From positions 1 through 6,133 of the forward strand of contig JADFWF010000194.1 of assembly GCA_015222965.1 (NCBI GenBank): a stretch of 6,133 bases of DNA, given 5' to 3'. The translations under genes and the position numbers were made by a program. This document shows, piece by piece, positions 1 to 5,846 of the stretch. Every line of letters starts with the position of its first letter. Position 1 is the first letter of the stretch. This DNA is from Pseudomonadota bacterium (GTDB taxonomy: Bacteria; Pseudomonadota; Gammaproteobacteria; SZUA-229). The notes beneath the pieces are model-generated. The model was not told where the DNA came from and did no database searches. It saw nothing but the letters and a program-made list of their open reading frames with translations.

Positions 1-819
1 CTATCCGATACCGTGCTAGCCAACCCGGAGATGGCATACATCTCGCGTTATGCATTGGGCCGCGACTACCACAAGGTAATGCGAAAGCGATTGCAGAAAC
101 TGGCGGACAAGATTAAAAGCTCTATCGGAGACTTTGGCCATCGCGCTTTTGTTGATAGTGCACCCGTATTGGAGAAAGCGCTGGCAGAAAAATCAGGCCT
201 TGGCTGGATAGGCAAACACAGTAATCTGATCAATCAAAAAGCCGGGTCGTGGTTTTTTCTTGGTGAGATCTACACCGACCTGCCATTACCTGTTACCGAG
301 CATACCACTGAAGAGCACTGCGGAAGCTGCACCACCTGTATCGATATCTGTCCGACCAAAGCTATTGTTGCACCTTATAAAGTTGATGCCAGACGCTGTA
401 TCTCATATCTGACCATCGAACTGCACGGCAGCATCCCGGTCGAATTTCGCAAGGACATCGGCAACCGCATCTATGGTTGCGATGACTGCCAGTTGTGCTG
501 TCCATGGAATCGCTTCTCACAGCCCACCACCGAAGAAGATTTTTTTACTCGTCATCCGCTCGATGCACCGGATCTGATCGAGTTATTTAGCTGGACTGAA
601 GAGACATTTTTAAAAAATACGGAAGGCTCTGCCATACGCCGCATAGGTTATTTACGTTGGCTGAGGAATATTGCAGTGGCATTGGGTAATGCACCTGCAT
701 CTAAAAAGACAGTTAATGTATTACAGCAGAAAAAACTTGAATTCAGTGATAATGAAATGCTGGCCGAGCATATTGATTGGGCTTTGGCGCGCCAGCGCGC
801 AATGAAAAATGAAAAATGA
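1..819 (+). CDS. queG: Epoxyqueuosine reductase QueG (5'-truncated by window edge)
   Basis: Cytoplasmic cobalamin-dependent iron-sulfur enzyme that reduces epoxyqueuosine to queuosine in the wobble position of tRNAs with GUN anticodons, the last step of queuosine synthesis. The visible 272 residues are the C-terminal part; the E. coli protein is about 379, so roughly 100 N-terminal residues are missing. The frame is open to base 1, and the GTG at 13 lies inside the conserved region, so it is not the real start. Visible marks: SRYALGRDYHK near the left edge; FVDSAP, whose Asp (codon 154-156) is the known catalytic acid of the family; a first cluster motif CGSCTTCIDICP (Cys codons 319, 328, 337, 349); RRCISYLTIE; and a second motif CDDCQLCCPWN (Cys codons 478, 487, 496, 499). 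The C-terminal third (GSAIRRIGYLRWLRNIAVALGN) is the HEAT-like part that contacts tRNA. The second motif has one Cys more than the CxxCxxxCP pattern needs. The last residues, MKNEK and stop, are encoded by the GAAAAAT tandem array, so the tail is probably not conserved. Confidence 0.96.
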   Translation, partial: LSDTVLANPEMAYISRYALGRDYHKVMRKRLQKLADKIKSSIGDFGHRAFVDSAPVLEKALAEKSGLGWIGKHSNLINQKAGSWFFLGEIYTDLPLPVTEHTTEEHCGSCTTCIDICPTKAIVAPYKVDARRCISYLTIELHGSIPVEFRKDIGNRIYGCDDCQLCCPWNRFSQPTTEEDFFTRHPLDAPDLIELFSWTEETFLKNTEGSAIRRIGYLRWLRNIAVALGNAPASKKTVNVLQQKKLEFSDNEMLAEHIDWALARQRAMKNEK

Positions 820-831
820 AAAATGAAAAAT
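801..831 (+). repeat. Tandem heptanucleotide array (GAAAAAT)4 containing the queG stop codon
   Basis: Four exact copies of GAAAAAT run from 804 to 831, preceded by AAT as the tail of a partial copy. The queG stop TGA at 817-819 falls inside the array, so the array supplies the last codons of QueG (M-K-N-E-K). Because 7 is not a multiple of 3, gain or loss of a copy upstream of the stop would change the reading frame of the QueG tail. A near-identical inverted copy lies at 917-934. The biological role is unknown. Confidence 0.9.
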
Positions 832-886
832 TTTGACGCCCTTTACGGTTATGCGCAACACCTCAATTTTAATCCTAACTAGACAC

Positions 887-912
887 AAAAAAATCCACGC
901 CATAGGCATGGA
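887..912 (-). terminator. Rho-independent terminator of pgi
   Basis: Read on the minus strand, this is a stem of 8 pairs (912-905 with 901-894, one of them a G-U) closed by the 3-nt loop TAT, core CCATGCC / GGCGTGG. It is followed directly by seven T residues (complement of 887-893). It lies 34 bases past the pgi stop codon, as expected for an intrinsic terminator. On the plus strand the same stem contains a C-A mismatch and lacks a T-tract, so it should work for pgi and not for queG. Confidence 0.8.
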
Positions 913-916
913 AACC

Positions 917-934
917 ATTTTTCGTTTTTCATTT
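917..934 (-). repeat. Inverted, degenerate copy of the GAAAAAT array
   Basis: On the minus strand this reads AAAT, GAAAAAC, GAAAAAT, matching 17 of 18 bases of the array at 801-831 in inverted orientation. The single difference, C for T, can still form a G-U type pair in one strand's RNA. The two arms enclose about 85 bp that include the pgi terminator. It starts 12 bases past the pgi stop codon. Confidence 0.7.
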
Positions 935-936
935 GC

Positions 937-962
937 TGAAATTTTCTAATCAGAAAATTTCA
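937..962 (-). repeat. Perfect AT-rich inverted repeat across the pgi stop codon
   Basis: An 11-bp perfect stem (937-947 with 952-962) with the 4-nt loop AATC (GATT in the mRNA). It covers the last pgi codons (K-F-S-D) and the stop TAG at 948-946. There is no T-tract after it on the minus strand, so it is not a classical terminator; the terminator lies further on at 887-912. It could protect the mRNA 3' end or be a remnant of a repeat insertion. Function is not established. Confidence 0.6.
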
Positions 963-2595
963 AAAGCATGCAGTAATTAATCAAGTTATTGGTCGAATCA
1001 TCATAACGAGTAGTATTTTCTCTACCAGCCAGTTCGTCTTGAATATCACTGGCCAGCTGTTTACCGTACTCCACACCCCACTGATCAAAAGAGTTAATAT
1101 CCCAGATCACACCTTGCACAAAAACTTTGTGTTCATACATGGCCAATAACGCGCCCAGTGTTCTGGGGTCTAGCGTTTCGAACATGATCGAATTGGTCGG
1201 TTTGTTGCCTTCAAAAATCTTATGCGGCAAAACATCTTTGATGACCTCTTCTGAGCAACCACTGGCTTCTAATTCAGCACGTGCTTCTGCTTCGGTTTTA
1301 CCTTTCATCAGGGCGCGTGTCTGCGCAAAAAAGTTGGCCAATAAAACACTGTGCTGGTCACCTAAAGGGTTCTTGCTGCGCGCCGGAACCAGGAAATCCG
1401 CAGGCACAGGTTTTGTCCCCTGATGCAATAACTGGAAAAAAGCGTGCTGGGCGTTACTGCCGGTTTCACCCCAGATGATCGGGCCGGTCAGATAGTCTAC
1501 GCGCTCGCCCTGGCGGTTGATGGTCTTGCCATTACTTTCCATATCGAGCTGCTGCAGATAAGCTGGAAGACGTCGCAGATACTGGTTGTAGGCCATGATG
1601 GCGTGGCTTTGCGCGTCAAAAAAGTTGTTATACCAGACGCCGAGCAAAGCCAGGATGATCGGCATGTTTTTTTCGACCGGTGCAGATTTGAAGTGCATGT
1701 CCATCGCGTGTGCGCCATCAAGAAAGTCTTCAAAATGATCCATACCCAGGTAAAGCGCGATAGGCAGTCCGATGGCAGACCACAGTGAATAACGCCCACC
1801 TACCCAGTCCCAGAACTCGAACATATTTTCTTCCAGGATGCCAAATTCGGTTGCCGCTTTTTTATTGGTCGTTACCGCAACAAAGTGTCGCGCCACCGCC
1901 TTTTCATTGCCCGTGGTTTCAACAAACCACTGCCGCGCGCTCTGCGCATTCAACATAGTTTCCTGCGTAGTAAAGGTCTTTGAAGAAACAACAAACAGGG
2001 TTGATTCAGGCTCGACAAATTTCAAGATTTCAGTCAGATGGGTTGGGTCGATATTCGATACAAAATGCACATTCATACCGCGTTGCGCGAAAGGTTTCAT
2101 CGAATCACAGACCACATGCGGCCCAAGGTCGGAACCACCGATACCAATATTAACCACATCGGTGATCAGCTGGCCGCTGTATCCACGCAGATGCCCGCCA
2201 CGCACCCGTTCGGTAAAATAGCGGATCTGTGCCAGCACACGATTAATCTTCGGCATGACATTTTCGCCATCGACATAAACCGGGGTATTACTGCGATTTC
2301 TCAGCGCGGTATGTAGTACCGGGCGGAACTCGGAGATATTGATGGGTTCGCCAGAAAACATCTTGTCACGCCAGTCCTCCACACCGGTTTCTTTCACCAG
2401 GTCGCACAATAAACGAAAAGTCTCATCATTGATTCGATTTTTTGAAAAATCCAGCAGGATATCATCCATCTGCGTGCTGAATTTTTTGAAGCGTTCATTA
2501 TCCTGTTCAAACAAATCGCGCATCCGAACATCTTTTATCTGTTCAAAATGCGCTTCAAGCGCTTTCCATGAAGCAAGTTCGGTTAATTTCGGCAT
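946..2595 (-). CDS. pgi: Glucose-6-phosphate isomerase
   Basis: Cytoplasmic enzyme that interconverts glucose 6-phosphate and fructose 6-phosphate in glycolysis and gluconeogenesis. At 549 residues it matches the E. coli enzyme in length and looks intact. Visible marks: a phosphate-binding region NIGIGGSDLGP (about 149-159), SSKTFTTQET (204-212), the first family signature WVGGRYSLWSAIG (264-276), GPIIWGETGSNAQHAFFQLLHQGT (371-394), and the second signature ending FDQWGVEYGKQL (503-514). The expected catalytic residues are present: Glu353 in DMESNGK, His384 in NAQHAF, and Lys512 in EYGK. The ATG at 2595 gives an N-terminus (LASWKALEAHFEQIKDVRMRDLF) aligning with E. coli from the start, but no Shine-Dalgarno motif precedes it. 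The tail YCMLLKFSD differs from the usual basic tail and lies in the inverted repeat at 937-962. It converges with queG and diverges from ppc. Confidence 0.98.
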   Translation of the reverse strand: MPKLTELASWKALEAHFEQIKDVRMRDLFEQDNERFKKFSTQMDDILLDFSKNRINDETFRLLCDLVKETGVEDWRDKMFSGEPINISEFRPVLHTALRNRSNTPVYVDGENVMPKINRVLAQIRYFTERVRGGHLRGYSGQLITDVVNIGIGGSDLGPHVVCDSMKPFAQRGMNVHFVSNIDPTHLTEILKFVEPESTLFVVSSKTFTTQETMLNAQSARQWFVETTGNEKAVARHFVAVTTNKKAATEFGILEENMFEFWDWVGGRYSLWSAIGLPIALYLGMDHFEDFLDGAHAMDMHFKSAPVEKNMPIILALLGVWYNNFFDAQSHAIMAYNQYLRRLPAYLQQLDMESNGKTINRQGERVDYLTGPIIWGETGSNAQHAFFQLLHQGTKPVPADFLVPARSKNPLGDQHSVLLANFFAQTRALMKGKTEAEARAELEASGCSEEVIKDVLPHKIFEGNKPTNSIMFETLDPRTLGALLAMYEHKVFVQGVIWDINSFDQWGVEYGKQLASDIQDELAGRENTTRYDDSTNNLINYCMLLKFSD

Positions 2596-2610
2596 ATCAA
2601 TATTTTTATC

Positions 2611-2638
2611 GTTTTATTAACTTATAAGATTAGTTCAA
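2611..2638 (-). promoter_or_regulatory. Weak candidate sigma-70 promoter for pgi
   Basis: On the minus strand, TTGAAC (2638-2633, 4 of 6 to the -35 consensus) is followed after 16 bases by TAAAAC (2616-2611, 4 of 6 to the -10 consensus). Transcription would begin only about 8 bases before the pgi ATG. The region is AT-rich, so a chance match is quite possible. A TATAAG at 2627-2622 is another -10 candidate but has no convincing -35. Confidence 0.22.
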
Positions 2639-2768
2639 TTTAGGCGATTAACCAGCTCTGAACCCGCTTGAAAGCTAGGCATTGTACGTGTTTTCCCACT
2701 ACCTGACGAGAAACCATGCATCTATTTCCATAAAAATCCCCCAAGTATCAGCAAATTCTTAAATACGG

Positions 2769-2774
2769 TATAAT
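2769..2774 (+). promoter_or_regulatory. -10 box (TATAAT) of the likely ppc promoter
   Basis: This is an exact TATAAT, 49 bases upstream of the ppc ATG, giving a start near 2781 and a leader of about 43 nt. The hexamer at the expected -35 position (TATCAG, 2746-2751) is a poor match, and there is no TG extension. The promoter may therefore depend on an activator or be of moderate strength. Confidence 0.5.
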
Positions 2775-2783
2775 TGCCCGCTT

Positions 2784-2820
2784 TGTGTAACCACACAGTA
2801 ACGTACTGTAACCCTTACAG
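2784..2820 (+). promoter_or_regulatory. ppc leader with three GTAAC repeats and overlapping small hairpins
   Basis: GTAAC occurs at 2787-2791, 2798-2802 and 2808-2812, spaced 11 and 10 bp, about one DNA turn. The same stretch contains three inverted repeats: TGTGT/ACACA (2784-2797, loop AACC), ACAGTA/TACTGT (2795-2809, loop ACG) and CTGTAA/TTACAG (2806-2820, loop CCC). Neighbouring stems overlap by a few bases, so adjacent ones cannot form fully at the same time. The last stem ends 3 nt before the ppc ATG, where a ribosome binding site would be, and no Shine-Dalgarno sequence is present. It could be an operator or a leader RNA switch; this is inference from the pattern alone. Confidence 0.35.
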
Positions 2821-2823
2821 CCC

Positions 2824-5712
2824 ATGAACCAGCCTATGAACGATCCGTTAGATTCAACCGCAAACGATCAAGACAGCAATAAACTTGCTGGCCTGCTAAA
2901 CACCGCAACCACCGACAAGCAGCTGCGCGCCAAAGTCAAACTGTTTGGTAACCTGCTGGGCAATGTGCTGCTGTCGAATGCAGGCTCAAAAGTTTACGAT
3001 GCCGTAGAAAAGTTACGTGTCGGTTTTATCGAACTGCATAAACAGGAAGACGAACAGAAGCGCGAACGATTGATGACACTGATCGCTTCGCTGGATGAAG
3101 ATACACTCACCCAGGTGGTGCGTGCATTCAGTACCTACTTTAGCCTGGTCAATGTCGCCGAAGAGGCTTCCCAGTTGCAGCTGCGCCGACGCCAGATACG
3201 CAAAGGTGACGAGTTATGGATCGGCTCTTTTGACTCGGCATTGCGCAACTTCACCGACATGGGCATGTCTGCCGAACGTCTGCAGACCCTGCTCGACCGA
3301 CTGGCATATATCCCAGTCATCACCGCGCACCCGACCGAAGCGAAACGTCGCAGCATACTGTATGCGCTGCGCCGGATATTCCTGACCAATGAAAAATTGA
3401 GTGATACCCGCCTCGGCAAAAGCCAGCGTCAGGACGTTATCACTGAACTGGAGACACAGATCCAGATCTTATGGCGCACCAATGAAGTCAGAGAAAACCG
3501 TCCACAAGTGCGAGACGAGATCAAAAACGGCATTTACTACTTCAAAGAAAGTCTGTTCGATGCCGTTCCTGTGGTCTATCGTAATCTGGAAGACCGAATC
3601 AGGGACCATTACCCGACCGCACAAATTACCGTGCCCAGTTTCCTAAAATTTGGTTCGTGGATCGGCGGCGACCGTGATGGCAACCCGAATGTCACCCCTG
3701 AAACAACAGAACTGGCTCTTCGTTTACAGTCTAGAACCACGCTGCAAGAATATATCAAACGTCTAAACATCGCTTTCACGCACCTGACACATTCTGATCA
3801 ATTCACCACCCCAAGCCGTGAATTCACCGAGAGTCTGAACGATGATGAAAACCTGCGCTTTGAGGTGTTTACTAACAACCCGTTGTCTTACACGCATTCA
3901 CCGTACCAGCGAAAAATTGCCTTCATGCGTTTTCGCATACAGCAAAATCTGAGTAAAACACGTACATTGATTGCTGATGAAACAGCTGATACCAGCAAGT
4001 ATGCCCATGGATACAAATCAGAAGAAGACTTTTTAGTCGATCTACGGCTGATCCGTGATTCCTTACACAGCCACGGTGACCAGAAAATAGCTGACCTCGC
4101 GGTCAAAGATCTGATCCGACTGGTCGAATCCTTCGGATTCTACCTGATGCATCTTGATGTCAGACAGGAATCCACACGGCACACTGAGGCGGTCGCAGAG
4201 ATCCTGCAGCAGAGCAATACCTTTATGGACTACGACAGTCTGGATGAAGCAACGCGCATAAAACTGCTCTCTGACCTGATCCAGCACCAATGTGAAGGCA
4301 TCAAATTTGATCCGGCTTTGCTCAATGAGGCAAACAAAGAAACACTGGACGTATTTAACGTCATCGAAAAAATGCATGGCGAGATAAGCCCGCATGCTTT
4401 CGGCGAATACGTTATCTCGATGACACACCAGGCCAGCCACGTATTAGAGGTGATGCTGCTCGCTACCATCGTCGGACTCGCTGGCCGGGAAGCAGGCAAG
4501 GCCGATGGCGAATGGTTCTGCAAAATTAATATTTCACCGCTATTTGAAACCATCGAGGACCTCAACCACATCGAAAGCGTATTGACGCAGCTATTCGATG
4601 ACGAAACCTATAGAACCCTGCTGAGCTCTTCGGGCAACCTGCAGGAAGTCATGCTGGGCTATTCAGACTCCTGTAAAGACGGCGGCATACTGGCGTCTTC
4701 CTGGCAGTTGTTTGAAGCACAGCAAAAAGCCATGAACCTCGCTGACTCTCACCAGATCGACTGCCGCCTGTTCCATGGACGCGGCGGCACCATCGGCCGC
4801 GGCGGCGGCCCAACACACGAATCCATCCTCTCACAGCCGGAAGGCACCGTGCACGGCCAGATAAAATTCACCGAACAGGGCGAAGTTTTATCCAATAAAT
4901 ACAGCAACCCGGAAACGGCAGTTTATGAATTAACACTGGGAGTAACCGGTTTGATGCTGGCCAGCCGGTACCAGATCCTTCCCGGGGTATCGACAGCCAC
5001 CGAGGAAAACATGGCCATCATGCGTGAGATCATGGCTTACGGTGAAAGCAGCTACCGGCAGTTAACCGAGAGTACCGAAGGTTTCCTCGACTATTTTTAT
5101 GAAGCCACACCGGTCAGCGAGATCGCCTTGATGAACATCGGCTCTCGCCCTTCACACCGCAAAAAAGGTGACCGCTCAAAATCATCGGTTCGCGCCATCG
5201 GCTGGGTCTTCGGCTGGGCACAGTCCAGGCAGACGCTACCCGCCTGGTATGGCATCGGCACAGCCCTGCAGCAGTGGATCGGTGATGATGACTCCCGTTT
5301 GCAGAAATTACGCGATATGTATCAGCACTGGCCCTATTTCAAAGCCCTGCTCAGTAATACTGAGATGGCTCTATATAAAGCCGACATGCGAACGGCTAAA
5401 GAATACTCGGAATTATGTCTTTCAGAAGATACCGGTAAACGTATCTATGAAATGATCAGAGACGAACATGACCGCACGCTGGAGATCACCCTGAAAGTCG
5501 CTAACATGGCGCACTTGCTGGATGACATCCCACCGCTGGCACTGTCATTGATGCGCCGCGACCCGTACCTCGATCCATTGAACCATATACAGATCAAACT
5601 GCTAAAACGTTATCGTGACGAGTCACTGAGTGATGAAGAACGAGCAAAATGGCTGAACCCATTATTACGCAGTATCAATGCCGTTGCGGCCGGTATGCGC
5701 AATACCGGTTAA
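2824..5712 (+). CDS. ppc: Phosphoenolpyruvate carboxylase
   Basis: Cytoplasmic Mg2+-dependent enzyme adding bicarbonate to PEP to give oxaloacetate, an anaplerotic entry to the TCA cycle. The 962-residue frame is complete; E. coli PEPC has 883, and the difference includes about 31 residues before the catalytic His and further internal insertions. Key sites: VITAHPTEAKRR with catalytic His169; FGSWIGGDRDGNPNVT (276-291); GYSDSCKDGG (612-621) with Asp615 and Lys618; FHGRGGTIGRGGGPTHESI with Arg653 and Arg659 in the glycine-rich loop; and the invariant C-terminal MRNTG. By alignment from memory, Lys852, Arg659, Arg912 and Asn960 correspond to the E. coli aspartate-binding residues (K773, R587, R832, N881), so feedback inhibition by aspartate is likely. 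The loop reads GRGGGPTH as in plant-type enzymes, not GRGGAPAH as in E. coli. ATG 2824 is the earliest possible start, because an in-frame TAA lies at 2809; ATG 2836 is an alternative. No Shine-Dalgarno motif is visible. Confidence 0.98.
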   Translation: MNQPMNDPLDSTANDQDSNKLAGLLNTATTDKQLRAKVKLFGNLLGNVLLSNAGSKVYDAVEKLRVGFIELHKQEDEQKRERLMTLIASLDEDTLTQVVRAFSTYFSLVNVAEEASQLQLRRRQIRKGDELWIGSFDSALRNFTDMGMSAERLQTLLDRLAYIPVITAHPTEAKRRSILYALRRIFLTNEKLSDTRLGKSQRQDVITELETQIQILWRTNEVRENRPQVRDEIKNGIYYFKESLFDAVPVVYRNLEDRIRDHYPTAQITVPSFLKFGSWIGGDRDGNPNVTPETTELALRLQSRTTLQEYIKRLNIAFTHLTHSDQFTTPSREFTESLNDDENLRFEVFTNNPLSYTHSPYQRKIAFMRFRIQQNLSKTRTLIADETADTSKYAHGYKSEEDFLVDLRLIRDSLHSHGDQKIADLAVKDLIRLVESFGFYLMHLDVRQESTRHTEAVAEILQQSNTFMDYDSLDEATRIKLLSDLIQHQCEGIKFDPALLNEANKETLDVFNVIEKMHGEISPHAFGEYVISMTHQASHVLEVMLLATIVGLAGREAGKADGEWFCKINISPLFETIEDLNHIESVLTQLFDDETYRTLLSSSGNLQEVMLGYSDSCKDGGILASSWQLFEAQQKAMNLADSHQIDCRLFHGRGGTIGRGGGPTHESILSQPEGTVHGQIKFTEQGEVLSNKYSNPETAVYELTLGVTGLMLASRYQILPGVSTATEENMAIMREIMAYGESSYRQLTESTEGFLDYFYEATPVSEIALMNIGSRPSHRKKGDRSKSSVRAIGWVFGWAQSRQTLPAWYGIGTALQQWIGDDDSRLQKLRDMYQHWPYFKALLSNTEMALYKADMRTAKEYSELCLSEDTGKRIYEMIRDEHDRTLEITLKVANMAHLLDDIPPLALSLMRRDPYLDPLNHIQIKLLKRYRDESLSDEERAKWLNPLLRSINAVAAGMRNTG

Positions 5713-5715
5713 AAC

Positions 5716-5785
5716 AGGTCGTTGGTCTTTCGTCGTTAATCGTTCGTCAAAAGACCAAAGACAAATGACGAAAGACCAACGACCT
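5716..5785. repeat. 70-bp heptad-periodic inverted repeat downstream of ppc
   Basis: Starts 3 bases after the ppc stop codon. The outer arms, 5716-5734 and 5767-5785, are perfect 19-bp inverted copies. Inside, pairing continues with four mismatches and one G-U to an AAAA loop at 5749-5752. Each arm is made of 7-bp units of the form GACnAAn; the right arm has units starting at 5753, 5760, 5767, 5774 and 5781 (for example GACCAAA, GACGAAA, GACCAAC). The left arm is the same on the minus strand, with one unit (GATTAAC) deviating. No T-tract follows on the plus strand, so it is not a standard intrinsic terminator, though the stem could slow polymerase or protect the ppc mRNA 3' end. It looks like a dispersed intergenic repeat. 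Confidence 0.85.
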
Positions 5786-5804
5786 CTTTCCCCGCCCGCA
5801 TGAC

Positions 5805-5822
5805 ATATATCAACTGATATAT
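5805..5822. promoter_or_regulatory. Perfect 18-bp palindrome, candidate operator
   Basis: ATATATCA and TGATATAT are separated by AC, a perfect 8-2-8 inverted repeat. It covers the place where the -35 element of the promoter at 5832-5840 would lie (about 5812-5817), so a dimeric regulator bound there could block or assist polymerase. No regulator can be named. AT-rich palindromes also arise by chance, and this one lies just 19 bp past another inverted repeat. Confidence 0.4.
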
Positions 5823-5831
5823 CACCAGCAT

Positions 5832-5840
5832 TGCTACAAT
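5832..5840 (+). promoter_or_regulatory. Extended -10 promoter element of the downstream gene
   Basis: TGCTACAAT fits the extended -10 form TGnTATAAT with one mismatch. It ends 6 bases before the ATG at 5847, so transcription would begin at or next to that ATG. There is no clear -35 hexamer; its expected position lies inside the palindrome at 5805-5822. Confidence 0.45.
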
Positions 5841-5846
5841 CGCGCG

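Noticed and set aside
13..15. GTG as the start codon of queG
   Set aside because: The frame is open upstream to base 1, and the residues after it belong to the middle of QueG, so the gene starts outside the window.
784..802. GC-rich hairpin at the end of queG (GGCGCGCC followed by AGCGCGC) as a queG terminator
   Set aside because: It lies before the stop codon, inside coding sequence, and is followed by A-rich rather than T-rich DNA.
721..918. 65-codon minus-strand frame between queG and pgi
   Set aside because: It is antisense to the end of queG, its phenylalanine-rich stretch is just the GAAAAAT array read backwards, and it has no family resemblance.
1127..2620. Several plus-strand frames antisense to pgi (for example 1444-1788, 1838-2221 and 2339-2620)
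   Set aside because: All overlap the complete, well-recognised pgi on the other strand and show low-complexity, Cys/Arg/Ser-rich translations typical of shadow frames.
2621..2628. CTTATAAG palindrome in the pgi-ppc region as an operator
   Set aside because: It is only 8 bp, in AT-rich DNA, with no second copy; a chance occurrence is likely.
3095..5455. Frames within ppc on both strands (for example 4063-4440 minus and 5168-5455 plus)
   Set aside because: ppc is continuous and conserved throughout, and these frames have no recognisable domains or start signals.
5716..5785. CRISPR array or intrinsic terminator
   Set aside because: The units are only 7 bp with no spacers, and the hairpin has no T-tract on the plus strand.
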